Source: a sulfur-oxidizing endosymbiont of Gigantopelta aegis | GTDB lineage: Bacteria; Pseudomonadota; Gammaproteobacteria; GRL18 | Reading direction: 5' to 3' | Assembly: GCF_016097415.1 (NCBI RefSeq) | Contig: NZ_JAEHGE010000001.1 | Coordinates: forward strand, 1,766,015-1,830,014 | DNA length: 64,000 bases | Shown: positions 1 to 8,937 of the stretch, piece after piece | Position numbering within the stretch: position 1 is the first letter of the stretch | Layout of the letters: every line of letters begins with the position of its first letter | Notes under the pieces: model-generated | Told to the model about the DNA's origin: nothing | The model's database searches: none | Seen by the model: only the letters and a program-made list of their open reading frames with translations | Program-made: the position numbers and the translations under genes

Positions 1-1
1 A

Positions 2-91
2 GAAATTGCTGGCATTGCTCAACTGAGCCGGGCTTTGAATCGGATTTCACAATTATCCAATGTAATTGAAGTGTATAGAATTCGTGAATGA
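2..91 (+). CDS. RelA/SpoT-family C-terminal fragment (ACT domain end)
   Basis: Only the last 29 codons are inside the window; the gene enters from the left edge and stops with TGA at 89-91. The translated tail (AQLSRALNRISQLSNVIEVY, then RIRE) resembles the final helix and strand of the ACT domain that closes RelA-type (p)ppGpp synthetases, where a LSRVLNRISQLPNVI-like segment is common. The full-length family makes or degrades the stringent-response alarmone. The assignment rests on a short stretch and cannot distinguish RelA from SpoT; the upstream sequence would settle it. Confidence 0.55.
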   Translation, partial: EIAGIAQLSRALNRISQLSNVIEVYRIRE

Positions 92-129
92 TGTTTTTAT
101 TCAGAAGGTGGTAAGGTCTAGTGAGGCTG

Positions 130-225
130 GGTCGGAGTCAAATGGCTTAATATTATGATATTTATAATATAATCTAATCTAATCTAATCTAATCTAATCT
201 AATCTAATACCATTTGACTCCGACC
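130..225. repeat. Palindromic element with AATCT tandem core
   Basis: A perfect 16-bp inverted repeat (GGTCGGAGTCAAATGG at 130-145 and its complement at 210-225) flanks an AT-rich core. The core contains seven perfect copies of AATCT at 171-205 plus one degenerate copy. The arms resemble the GTCGGAGTCAAAT-type ends seen around REP or MITE-like elements in gammaproteobacteria. No coding sequence lies inside. It sits between the relA-like stop and the end of the convergent sqr gene and could act as a hairpin between them. Confidence 0.75.
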
Positions 226-242
226 TTTCCCAAAACAAGCGC

Positions 243-1511
243 TTATTTTAGACGATTGATACCCAATGCTTTGAGTAGGTATTTTTCGTAAATGGGCTCG
301 CTAGAACCTGATTTCATTTTACGTATAAAATACTTTTCAAAACCAATCTTCGCTAAATGCACCCATTTACCTTTTTTAAACCAGGCAAGATTACGTGGTG
401 GAATTTGTGGAATCGCAACAAATGCTGCGCCCGTATTACCCATATCAGCCAGACAAATCGCATTCCAGGTTGCTTCGTGACTTGGTTCAATATCAGTCAG
501 TTCATCAGCAATATTATGTACAATGGCAGTAACCATAGACTCAATCATATAGCCAGTCTTAGGTGCGCCAGTAGGTACAGGTGTTGCTTCAACAGGTGGG
601 ATAGCAATACAGACACCGGCAGAAAAAATATTTGGATATTTAGGACTGCGCTGATGTTTGTCCACAATAACAAAGCCACGAGGATTACATAAGCCTTCAA
701 CACCGGCAACTGCATCAACACCTTTAAAAGCAGGTAGCATCATGCCATGTTTAAAAGGCAGTTCATGTTGTTTCTTAATGCTACCATCTTCATTGAGTTC
801 ATCAATGAACATTTTACCGGCTTCAATTTTGGTGGTTTTTGCATTACAAATCCACTTGATTGAATGCTGGCGTAATTCTGATTCGAGCATACCTTGTGAA
901 TCACCCACACCACCTAAACCTAAATGACCGATATAGGGTTCAGAGGTTACATAGGTCATTGGAACCTGGTCACGGAGTTTACGTTTTTGCAGTTCTCTAT
1001 TAAGAATGAAAGCGTACTCATAAGCAGGTCCGAAACAACTGGCAAAAGGCATGGCACCGACAATTGCCGGGCCTGGATCAGCTGCTAGTTCTTCAAAGTT
1101 TTTAAAGGCAGTTTCTGCATGAGGCAAAGAACAGATAGATTGGCTATGCTCTGATGGACCTGAACCTTCAACCTCTTCAAAGGCTAGACGGGGGCCAGTG
1201 GCTATTACTAAATAGTCATAGCTGATTTTATCGTTATTGTTTAAAGTGAGTTCATTTTTTGCGGGATCAATTTTATCGACCCGATGAGCAACAAAGTTAA
1301 TGCCGCGCTTTTCTAAATAAGGACGAGTTTCAAAGCTGATATCTTTTCTTTCGCGCCAACCGACCGCTACCCATGGATTAGATGGTGTGAAGTCAAAGGT
1401 TTCATTTTCACTGACCATGGTAATTAAATGTTCTTTATCCAATGCATCGCGCATTTCATATGCACAAGGCATTCCCCCAGTTCCCGCACCAATAATAACA
1501 ACGTGTGCCAT
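243..1511 (-). CDS. sqr: Sulfide:quinone oxidoreductase (FAD-dependent)
   Basis: This 422-residue flavoprotein probably oxidises sulfide and passes electrons to the quinone pool at the membrane surface. The N-terminus has the FAD-binding glycine motif GAGTGG (residues 8-13), followed by the SQR-typical FDFTPSNPWVAVGW stretch around residue 40. Cysteines at 127, 159 and 353 occupy the positions of the three redox or sulfur-bridging cysteines of the Acidithiobacillus enzyme (128, 160, 356), which argues for true sulfide oxidation rather than a generic NADH dehydrogenase. Length is normal. The ATG is preceded by a purine-rich AGGAGA. The gene stands alone, convergent with the relA-like gene. A flavocytochrome c sulfide dehydrogenase-like role is less likely because no cytochrome gene is adjacent. 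Confidence 0.88.
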   Translation of the reverse strand: MAHVVIIGAGTGGMPCAYEMRDALDKEHLITMVSENETFDFTPSNPWVAVGWRERKDISFETRPYLEKRGINFVAHRVDKIDPAKNELTLNNNDKISYDYLVIATGPRLAFEEVEGSGPSEHSQSICSLPHAETAFKNFEELAADPGPAIVGAMPFASCFGPAYEYAFILNRELQKRKLRDQVPMTYVTSEPYIGHLGLGGVGDSQGMLESELRQHSIKWICNAKTTKIEAGKMFIDELNEDGSIKKQHELPFKHGMMLPAFKGVDAVAGVEGLCNPRGFVIVDKHQRSPKYPNIFSAGVCIAIPPVEATPVPTGAPKTGYMIESMVTAIVHNIADELTDIEPSHEATWNAICLADMGNTGAAFVAIPQIPPRNLAWFKKGKWVHLAKIGFEKYFIRKMKSGSSEPIYEKYLLKALGINRLK

Positions 1512-2012
1512 AGAATATTATCTCCTGATAATTGATCAAATTAAGCTAATTTATTTTCAATGAATAATGAAAAATCCATTTTTAATAGGCATTGTTAACT
1601 ATTTAAAAAAATTCTGGAGCACTGAGTTATAAGCGCAGTGGCAGAGTGAAACAGCTAAAGAATGTATGTAATTAAAAATAGCATATTAATTTCAAGATGA
1701 AAGAAAATATGAAATAATTTTATGAAAGGAATAGTCTAATCAGCGTAATTTATGCAACTTAATACAGGGTGTTTTGAACACGCAATTATAAGTCTGTATA
1801 AATAGAAGATGATTTAATAAATTCATTTTTAAATTGTTCAAATTAAATATTATTATTTTAGTATATAATAATTTGAAGGTATAAATGAAGTATTATATAG
1901 ATGTGTCTGAGTTATTGTTTTTTACAATAATAACTTTTTTTAAATAAAAGTAAAGCAATTTATGACTATCGCATTCGATTATTTAAAAAAATCGTTATAA
2001 ACCGTTAGCTTT
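1512..2012. other. AT-rich intergenic region, 501 bp
   Basis: There is no convincing ORF between the start of sqr and the end of the fimV-like gene. A TATAAT hexamer at 1864-1869 is followed, on the plus strand, by a stem (GTTATTGT at 1911-1918 pairing with a bulged ACAATAATAAC at 1924-1934) and a run of T at 1935-1941. That arrangement looks like a weak promoter plus terminator for a short RNA of about 70 nt, but the whole stretch is so AT-rich that chance is a real explanation. The sqr promoter should also lie here; none stands out. Confidence 0.4.
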
Positions 2013-4196
2013 TTATAACTGATGTATGTTTAAAGGTGCATTCCAGGATTGTTGAAAAATGTTTTCAACGCGGTGACGCAATACAAGGTCAACGTTAAGT
2101 AAGTCGATGTTATTTTTGACATGTTGTATGAATTGATCACGTTGATTTGCAGAACTATAACAGTCAAATAATTTTAAATGTAAGTCTTTGCTGGTGGGCA
2201 TTTTTTTTAATTCATTCAGTAGTCGCGTCTCTGCTTCTGAATAATTGCCATAGGCAAGATAGGTATCAATTTCACTGATGATGCTATTCGATGTATTTGA
2301 CCTAGTCAGACTATTTTCATATTCTTCAATTTCAGCAGTACTGATGTTTAACTCAAAGGTGATATCAGTTTCTTCTTCAGCTTCAACAATAGGGCTAGAG
2401 CCTTTAGCAGGAGAAGATTTTGCCTTGCCTGTTGGAGCTGAGTTAGAGCCATTGGCTGGACTAGAGCCAGAGTCTTCATCCGGTGTATTCATTTTCTTTT
2501 CAAAATATTCAAAGAAATCCATGTCTTCCTCATCTTTTTCATCACTGATATCAGTGCCTTGTAATGATGATGCGCTAGGGACTGATTGGCTTGCGGCTTT
2601 TACCTTGGGTGTGGTCTCTATAAAGGAGGCTTTAACCGGTGCTGATGGCTTGTCGTTGCTTGGATAGGGGGTATATGCGCCTTGCTTTATTTGTTTTCTC
2701 TTGTCGTTTTGTACACGAAGAATAAATAGTGTTGCTACCAGGATAAGAATAGTAAATATGGCCAGAGCAAAGGCAATCACCGGATTTGCTAATAGTTCAC
2801 GGACAAAGGAGCGAGGTTTGTTTGTGCTTACAATAGGCGATTCGACTTCAAGTTCAATGGTATTTGTTTTAGGGATAACTATAGCTTGGTCATTATCAAT
2901 TTTAGAAATATTGCTACTTTGAGTGCTTGTGCTGTTCTTTTTAGGCGTATCGCCCTCCGTTATTTCAGATATTGCTTCTGAAATCGGTGCTGTTGTCTCT
3001 ACTTCTTGTTTTAATTGTTCTGTTATGATGGATATTTGGCTGTTCAAATTCCTATTATGAGAATCAAGTGTCTGTAATTGGGAGGTCAGAGCATTGATCT
3101 TATCGCTTAGGTTCTCATTCTCACTTTGTAAGGATTTGATTGTTGAAATCGATTTTTTTAGCGCCTGATTAATGATCTTAAGATCAGCCTTACTTGTGAT
3201 CGGTGTGTTTAACAGCGTTTCAGTGGTTGGAATGATTTTAAGTTGGGAGTGGCCTTCAGGCTCTGTATTACCTGGCTTGTTTTTTGCGATAGCTGATTTT
3301 GCACGTGTTTCCAAATCACTCAGAAGCATTGATTTATGCTTATTGTCTACTTGCTTGGTCAGTGTGTTTTGTTTACTCAGTGCATTTTGCTTGTTTTGTG
3401 TTGGTTTTTTATTTGTAGCGATATTTTTCTGGGCTTGGTTTGAATAAGTTAGGGAATTATCTGGTAGCTGCAGTACTTGGCCTTGCTTTAATAAATTAAT
3501 GTTATTATTGATAAAAGCATGGGGGTTTAACTCAAACAAGGCTTGCATGGTCTGATAAGTAGAAGCACTTTTATGAGATTTTACTTTTTTGGCAATTTCC
3601 CACAAGGTATCCGCCTGCTTGACTGTATAGGTAGTTTTATTGCTTGTCTCACTGGCAGTGCTATACGAAAATCCTGTTTGCTTGTTTTTGCGTGAGATGC
3701 TTGATTTGTTGGAACGGGGAGGCTTGTTATATTTTGCAGTACGGGCTATTTTTTTTGCTGATGTTTTTTGAGTGGGTTTGGCTTTACGAATTTGCTTATG
3801 GATAAACTCGGGAGGATCTAATAAGAAGGTATATTCACGATTAAGATGACCTTTAGGCCATTTGAGATCAGCGATAAAAGTAATAAAAGGCTCACGTATG
3901 GGTTTTTTTGAGCTTAATTCAATGACAATAGAATCATTGCTCATTTTTACCGCTTTAAAGCGTACTTTTTTGAAAATTTCCGGTCTGGGTAAACCGGCAC
4001 GTTGATAGGTGCTAAAACTTGCATTCTTAATGACAAAATCATCAACTAAATTACTTTCAGAATCAACTAAGACTATTTGAGCTTTTAATGGCGTGTTTAA
4101 GGAAGAAAAAACGGTGATGTCACCTAAGCCAAGGGAAAAACCACTGCTAGGAAACACTAGGCTGGAAATAAAGAAAAATACCGATTTTTTCAACAT
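2013..4196 (-). CDS. FimV/HubP-family inner-membrane protein with LysM domain
   Basis: This 727-residue protein has the FimV layout. A signal peptide (residues 1-21) is followed by the FimV N-terminal motif LGDITVFSSLNTPLKAQI. A LysM peptidoglycan-binding domain lies near 190-247 (YTVKQADTLWEIAKK) and a coiled coil near 350-405. One transmembrane helix near 480-504 leads into a long acidic Ser-rich cytoplasmic part with a TPR-like helical pair near 650-700. FimV/HubP proteins organise the cell pole for type IV pili and chemotaxis. It appears to lack the usual extra C-terminal FimV domain and is shorter than the 900 or more residues typical of Pseudomonas FimV. It is not next to truA or asd, the common neighbours. 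The pilus link is relevant because pilQ in this window is broken. Confidence 0.8.
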   Translation of the reverse strand: MLKKSVFFFISSLVFPSSGFSLGLGDITVFSSLNTPLKAQIVLVDSESNLVDDFVIKNASFSTYQRAGLPRPEIFKKVRFKAVKMSNDSIVIELSSKKPIREPFITFIADLKWPKGHLNREYTFLLDPPEFIHKQIRKAKPTQKTSAKKIARTAKYNKPPRSNKSSISRKNKQTGFSYSTASETSNKTTYTVKQADTLWEIAKKVKSHKSASTYQTMQALFELNPHAFINNNINLLKQGQVLQLPDNSLTYSNQAQKNIATNKKPTQNKQNALSKQNTLTKQVDNKHKSMLLSDLETRAKSAIAKNKPGNTEPEGHSQLKIIPTTETLLNTPITSKADLKIINQALKKSISTIKSLQSENENLSDKINALTSQLQTLDSHNRNLNSQISIITEQLKQEVETTAPISEAISEITEGDTPKKNSTSTQSSNISKIDNDQAIVIPKTNTIELEVESPIVSTNKPRSFVRELLANPVIAFALAIFTILILVATLFILRVQNDKRKQIKQGAYTPYPSNDKPSAPVKASFIETTPKVKAASQSVPSASSLQGTDISDEKDEEDMDFFEYFEKKMNTPDEDSGSSPANGSNSAPTGKAKSSPAKGSSPIVEAEEETDITFELNISTAEIEEYENSLTRSNTSNSIISEIDTYLAYGNYSEAETRLLNELKKMPTSKDLHLKLFDCYSSANQRDQFIQHVKNNIDLLNVDLVLRHRVENIFQQSWNAPLNIHQL

Positions 4197-4429
4197 AATA
4201 GAAATAATTAACCCTAAAAAGATGCTCTAATAATAAGAAATGTAAGACTATGTAAACTGAATGCTTTTTTTGGCTATTATACCTAAAAGTATGTCATTAT
4301 CACAATAAATCAAGTTATTAGGACAAGTTATGCTTTTTCCTGATATAAACTCAGCTAATCAATCATTAAAGTGTTAGATATGAATAAAATAAAAAAACAA
4401 ACTCGAATTTTCATTAATGGTTTTTTTCG

Positions 4430-5938
4430 ATGAGTTTGTGGCAATATATTGGCTGTGCTGTATTGCTTGTTTTTCCTCTCTTAGTAGGGAATGCTCATGC
4501 TAATTCTGGCGCTTTTAGTGAGTCAGTGAAGCCCTTTGTCTGTCAATTATTAACCCCCGCACAAAAATCTACTTTCCAACAACTTGAGGTATACCATCGG
4601 CAATTAAATAATGGCTTGCAGGTGTATTTATTGGAAAACCATCAATTACCGGTGTTTTCTTTAAGAATGATTGTTGATGTCGGTGCAGCAGATGAGCAAA
4701 TAAATGAGGCTGGTTATGCGCATTTGTTTGAACACATGATGTTTAAGGGCTCAAAAAATGTACCGGATGGTGGTCATTTTGATGCGATAAGGCAAATAGG
4801 TGGTCGCATTAATGCCAGTACCGATTATGACAAAACCGTGTATTGGACTGAAGCACCGGCGATGTATCTTGAACGGGTTTTATGGTTGGAAGCAGAACGG
4901 CTTGCTAATTTAACCATCAATGAAGCTACATTAGCCAATCAGCGTGCAGCGGTACTGGAGGAAAAATTATTACGCATTGATAATGTCCCTTATTTTAAAA
5001 TTGCCAGTGAGTTTATGGTATCAGCCTGGCAGGGGACTGATTATGATCATCTTATTATTGGCTCAGAGGAAGATATAAGCACTGCAAGGGTGCCTGAAGT
5101 GACAGCATTTTTTAAGCAATACTATCAGCCTGATAATATCATTTTAGTCTTAGTCGGTGACTTTGATACGGATGAAGTTATGGGGCAAATTCGTCAGTAC
5201 TTTAGTGTTTTAGAGAATGATGTTTTAGAGAATGATGTTTTAAAGAATGGATCTTTAGAAAATGATCGTATAAAAAACAATCCAGTATTTGTTACAAAAA
5301 AAAAAGGGAAGTCCGAACGCCATTATGATCCATTAGCGCCTTTTCCTCTTTATGCTTTAGGCTGGCATACTCCGGGCAAGCATAATTCAGACTTTTATGC
5401 GGTTGAATTATTGGCTGATATTCTTTTAAATCATGATGCTGCTCGTTTAAAACGACTCTTAAAAGATGACCGAGCCTTGGTTTTTGAAACGATAGGCATG
5501 CCGCTGACTTTTGAGCAAGCGGGTATCACTGCAATGGGCATGGTGCCACATAGTTATGCCGATTTTTCACAAATACAAATGATAGTGAAAACTGAACTGG
5601 AAAAAATTCAACTCAATGGTGTATCGGACGCAGAATTATGTAGTGCAAAAAAACATCGCCAATTAATGATTTTAGAAAAAACAGCCGACAATCGTCAAAT
5701 AGCGGCTCTTATTGGTGATGGGGTATTGTTTTTTAATGATCCCTTACAGTTTATATCTGCGCTTGATGCATATCAGGGCGTGGAACATGCACAAATAAAG
5801 CAAGTGGCAAAGCAATATTTTACCGACGATTGGCTGGCCTTAGAAATAGAGCCGGGTGTTGGTATGCGTCTGGTAAAGTGGTTAATGGAAGTCTTGCCCC
5901 AGGGCTGGAGTGAGTCATTGGAGCAGCAATTTCTATGA
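4430..5938 (+). CDS. M16 family zinc metallopeptidase (catalytic member)
   Basis: A 502-residue pitrilysin/processing-peptidase-type protease, probably periplasmic. A hydrophobic signal peptide ends around AHA (residue 24). The inverted zinc motif HxxEH is present (H98, E101, H102 in HLFEH), with downstream acidic residues E177/E178 as the third ligand, so it should be active. The C-terminal M16 lobe follows. The next gene overlaps by 4 bases (ATGA) and encodes a sister protein without the zinc motif, the usual active/inactive pair that forms one chamber. A run of four 15-bp repeats in the linker near residues 260-279 is specific to this copy. Confidence 0.88.
   Translation: MSLWQYIGCAVLLVFPLLVGNAHANSGAFSESVKPFVCQLLTPAQKSTFQQLEVYHRQLNNGLQVYLLENHQLPVFSLRMIVDVGAADEQINEAGYAHLFEHMMFKGSKNVPDGGHFDAIRQIGGRINASTDYDKTVYWTEAPAMYLERVLWLEAERLANLTINEATLANQRAAVLEEKLLRIDNVPYFKIASEFMVSAWQGTDYDHLIIGSEEDISTARVPEVTAFFKQYYQPDNIILVLVGDFDTDEVMGQIRQYFSVLENDVLENDVLKNGSLENDRIKNNPVFVTKKKGKSERHYDPLAPFPLYALGWHTPGKHNSDFYAVELLADILLNHDAARLKRLLKDDRALVFETIGMPLTFEQAGITAMGMVPHSYADFSQIQMIVKTELEKIQLNGVSDAELCSAKKHRQLMILEKTADNRQIAALIGDGVLFFNDPLQFISALDAYQGVEHAQIKQVAKQYFTDDWLALEIEPGVGMRLVKWLMEVLPQGWSESLEQQFL
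5207..5266 (+). repeat. Four in-frame 15-bp tandem repeats in M16 gene
   Basis: Units starting at 5207, 5222, 5237 and 5252 follow the pattern GTTTTAGAGAATGAT with increasing divergence. They encode a pentapeptide repeat (VLEND, VLEND, VLKNG, SLEND) in what should be a surface loop or linker of the peptidase. The first two units are nearly identical, so copy number may vary by slippage. Confidence 0.85.
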
Positions 5939-7512
5939 AAATAGAAAACATTATGATCGCTTTATTCAGTGTATTATTGCTATCCAGTTGCGGTAATTTG
6001 AGTATGCAACAAGATATTTCTCAAGTTATACCGGTCAAAGATGTTTATCTAAATCCCGAACCTGAATCTGATTTTTTACCCAAGTCAATCAGACAAAGTG
6101 AAAGAAAAAATACTGTCACTGATGCTAGTATCGAAGTGATTAGCGATGGAAAATTTCAGCAAATCATTTTAGATAATGGTTTATTGATAGATTATAGGGT
6201 GCGTGATCAGATACCCGGTATTCGTTTAGCAGTTTTAGTCGAAGCAGGAAAATATCACCTAAATCCTAAAGATGAATTACTTTCACCTCTGGTATTGAAG
6301 CTATTAAAACAGGGTAGTAAAAAATACCCCTATGAAAAATTTCAGCAATATGCCAGTTTATTAGGTCAGCCTATTCATTATTGGCAAAGTGCACATTACT
6401 CAATCATGTCGGTAGATATCTTGCCTCAGGATTTGTCTTTTGCTTTGGATTTAATGTCACAGCAAGTGGGTTTTCTTGTTCCAGATATGATTAGTAACTC
6501 TGATGCTGCGCTAGAGCAAACTGCATTAGATCGAATAGTACAGCAGCAATTATTAGAAAAAAAGTTAACGCAATCATCGGGGACTTATCTAGCTCGATTA
6601 TTATTTTATCAGTTGCATTATTCCCCAAGCCATCTTTATTATCACTCTCAGGCCAATAGCAAGGCGATAAAAGAAGTTAAAATAGCAGAACTCATGGCTT
6701 TTTATCAACAAAAATATCAGCCTCAACATAGCCGTATTATTTTGTCGGGAAATATTGATGTACAATCATTAAACAAAGAAGTTAATCGCTACTTTTCCTC
6801 TTGGAGTGATAAGTCTGAAGCTTTAAATAGAGATAAAAAATTAAAGATTGAAGCAGAACAGAGTAGCAATACCTTGTTGATAGCTCAGAATCGTTTTGAT
6901 TATATTGAACGCCAGGGCTCGCAACAAATTGACTTGCTTTACGGACGGGTGACCGTAGCCAGAGATTCGCCGGATTGGCCAGCTTTAAAAATATTGGCTG
7001 CTGTTTTAGGGGGAGGGCCAAATTCGAGGTTGTTCATTGATCTGCGTGAACGACAAGGACTCATGTATGCCATTAAGGCCAGACAATTAAGTGGGCGCTA
7101 TAAAAGTCCGTTCTTGATTCAAACATCTATCGCCCATGAAAAATTATTAGATACCATTAATGGTATCAATAATCACCTTGATGAACTTTGTCATAATCCT
7201 GTCAGTGAATTCAGTTTAAAAAAGATTAAACAGCAAATGTTGGGGGAGAATATTTTTAAGTTTCAAACCAATAGGCAATTGGTGAACAATAAAATCCTGC
7301 AATTTGAAAATGATTTGGTTGATGATTATTCAAAAATTCTGAATAAAAACATTGCCAACATAAGCACACAGCAATTATTTTCGGTGGCAAAGCGATATTT
7401 TTGTCAGGAACGCCAATTCATTGCTGTCGGGCAAATTAAACAGTTTGAGAAAAGCATAAAAAAGGCCTTGAATAATTATGCTATTGAACAACACCGGTTG
7501 CCATTAGAGTGA
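5935..7512 (+). CDS. M16 family peptidase-like lipoprotein (non-catalytic partner)
   Basis: A 525-residue protein whose N-terminus has a lipobox (LLSSC, Cys19), suggesting a lipid-anchored periplasmic protein. It has two M16-type lobes: the C-terminal one has GGGPNSRLFIDLRERQGLMY, the substrate-binding R/Y region typical of M16B subunits. The position of HxxEH in the first lobe is occupied by LSPLVLKLL and no other copy is visible, so it should not bind catalytic zinc. It overlaps the catalytic gene by 4 bp, indicating translational coupling and probably a heterodimer. Substrates cannot be predicted. Confidence 0.85.
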   Translation: MKIENIMIALFSVLLLSSCGNLSMQQDISQVIPVKDVYLNPEPESDFLPKSIRQSERKNTVTDASIEVISDGKFQQIILDNGLLIDYRVRDQIPGIRLAVLVEAGKYHLNPKDELLSPLVLKLLKQGSKKYPYEKFQQYASLLGQPIHYWQSAHYSIMSVDILPQDLSFALDLMSQQVGFLVPDMISNSDAALEQTALDRIVQQQLLEKKLTQSSGTYLARLLFYQLHYSPSHLYYHSQANSKAIKEVKIAELMAFYQQKYQPQHSRIILSGNIDVQSLNKEVNRYFSSWSDKSEALNRDKKLKIEAEQSSNTLLIAQNRFDYIERQGSQQIDLLYGRVTVARDSPDWPALKILAAVLGGGPNSRLFIDLRERQGLMYAIKARQLSGRYKSPFLIQTSIAHEKLLDTINGINNHLDELCHNPVSEFSLKKIKQQMLGENIFKFQTNRQLVNNKILQFENDLVDDYSKILNKNIANISTQQLFSVAKRYFCQERQFIAVGQIKQFEKSIKKALNNYAIEQHRLPLE

Positions 7513-7587
7513 TTTTTACCTATCCTACACAGTTATTTCACGGGTATATATCTGTGATGCTTAATCTTCTGTCCTGGTTAAAATTTC

Positions 7588-8649
7588 ATGTCAAAAAAAA
7601 TTCAAGCAATTCCTACTAATTTAATCACCGGCTTTTTAGGCAGTGGGAAAACCACGGCCATTTTAAGTTTATTGCGCTCACGGCCTGAAAATTCCAATTG
7701 GGCAGTCTTAGTGAATGAATTTGGTGATGTGGGTATTGATGGTGATATGTTTGCACAGGATGGTCTGGGGGAAGGGGTTTTTATTAAAGAAGTACCCGGT
7801 GGCTGTCTCTGCTGTGCTGCGGGTTTACCATTGCAAATTGCCCTGAATTTATTAATAAAACAAGCAAATCCAGAGCGTATACTCATTGAACCCACAGGGG
7901 TTGGACACCCTAAAAAAGTCATGGATGTGTTGACGGGCGAGTTTTACAAAAGTGTTTTGGACATACGCGCAACGATATGCCTGGTTGAAGCGCATAAATT
8001 AAATGATAGCAAATACCGTAATAATGAGACCTTTATCGATCAAATTAATATGGCTGATGTGATCCTTGCCAGTAAGTCCGATCAGGCAAGCTCGAAAGAC
8101 TTGGACTTTTTTAAGCAATTTTTTCAGAACTTTGAGCCAGCTAAAGCAAAAGTAGAGACTATTGAATTTGGCCAATTTAATAGTGATTACCTTAATATTG
8201 AACGTAAGCTGTTACGTAGCGCCACTTATCCCAATGCACATGCGCCTGTTGCAGAAAAAAATCAGTCTTTAGATACGGATGATTCACACTCTCATGATGT
8301 ACCCGTGGTTGATGATAATGCTCAAGCGGAATTCAAATGGCAACGCTTTGAAAATAATGGTCAGGGATACTATGGCTGTGGCTGGATTTTTGATCGCTCA
8401 ATGGTATTTTCCAAGACCAAACTCATTGAATTTGTTAATGATGATGCCTTTAGTCGAGTGAAGGGAATTTTTCATACTGAGGATGGATGGATATTATTAA
8501 ATCGTTCTGATGAGCAATTAAGCCAGCAGACCTCAACACATCGTGATGATAGTCGGGTGGAGCTAATAGAAGCACAAGCGCATGATTGGAATAAAGTTGA
8601 AGCTGCTATTTTAGCCTGTATTCAACCTAAAAAAATCATCTTAGAGTAA
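7588..8649 (+). CDS. G3E-family GTPase (CobW/COG0523)
   Basis: A 353-residue metal-handling GTPase. The P-loop is GFLGSGKTT (residues 15-23). The family metal site CxCC is C73-C75-C76 in GGCLCC, and the ExxG-type IEPTGVG switch follows. A short His/Asp-rich linker (SHSHD near 235) precedes the CobW C-terminal domain. COG0523 members insert or deliver zinc, cobalt or other metals; the exact metal cannot be read from sequence. It lies 75 bp after two M16 zinc-peptidase genes, so zinc delivery to the upstream peptidase is possible, although that enzyme is exported and this protein is cytoplasmic. No Zur-type operator was recognised upstream. Confidence 0.88.
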   Translation: MSKKIQAIPTNLITGFLGSGKTTAILSLLRSRPENSNWAVLVNEFGDVGIDGDMFAQDGLGEGVFIKEVPGGCLCCAAGLPLQIALNLLIKQANPERILIEPTGVGHPKKVMDVLTGEFYKSVLDIRATICLVEAHKLNDSKYRNNETFIDQINMADVILASKSDQASSKDLDFFKQFFQNFEPAKAKVETIEFGQFNSDYLNIERKLLRSATYPNAHAPVAEKNQSLDTDDSHSHDVPVVDDNAQAEFKWQRFENNGQGYYGCGWIFDRSMVFSKTKLIEFVNDDAFSRVKGIFHTEDGWILLNRSDEQLSQQTSTHRDDSRVELIEAQAHDWNKVEAAILACIQPKKIILE

Positions 8650-8937
8650 AAGTAATTAATCAGTATATTGTAATATTCAACCCTAGGGAATACCCTTATG
8701 TTTCTACTTTTGTTTCTATGTTCTCATACACGTTGAAATACCAAGGGGAACGGGGAGTAGAACTTAATCATCTTTTAGTCTTGGTTAAATTACCGCACAA
8801 TTCAAGACAGGATGTTGCAGAAATTAGATGTGAATAATATTAACCATGATTCAGTATTAAGTTTGCCAAAAAAGCTCATTTTTTAATGGGCTTTTTTATT
8901 GGATCTTTGATAAAATTAGCCATTATCATTTTTAGCA
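8650..8937. other. 288-bp intergenic between GTPase and selD-fusion genes
   Basis: No ORF of note. It ends with an intrinsic terminator (8868-8900). About 220 bp separates the GTPase stop from that terminator, longer than a usual 3' UTR, so a small transcript ending there is possible. No recognised riboswitch or SECIS-like structure was found. Confidence 0.4.
8868..8900 (+). terminator. Rho-independent terminator
   Basis: AAAAAAGCTCATT (8868-8880) pairs with AATGGGCTTTTTT (8885-8897), with one G-U pair, and ends in a T run. It isolates the selenium genes from the upstream M16/GTPase group. Confidence 0.75.

Noticed and set aside
171-205. AATCT tandem copies as a CRISPR or telomere-like array
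   Set aside because: Units are 5 bp with no spacers; a microsatellite inside a palindromic element explains it.
8650-8867. A SECIS element or selenium riboswitch before the selD fusion
   Set aside because: No conserved loop or known fold could be recognised, and the SelD active site uses cysteine without an in-frame TGA.
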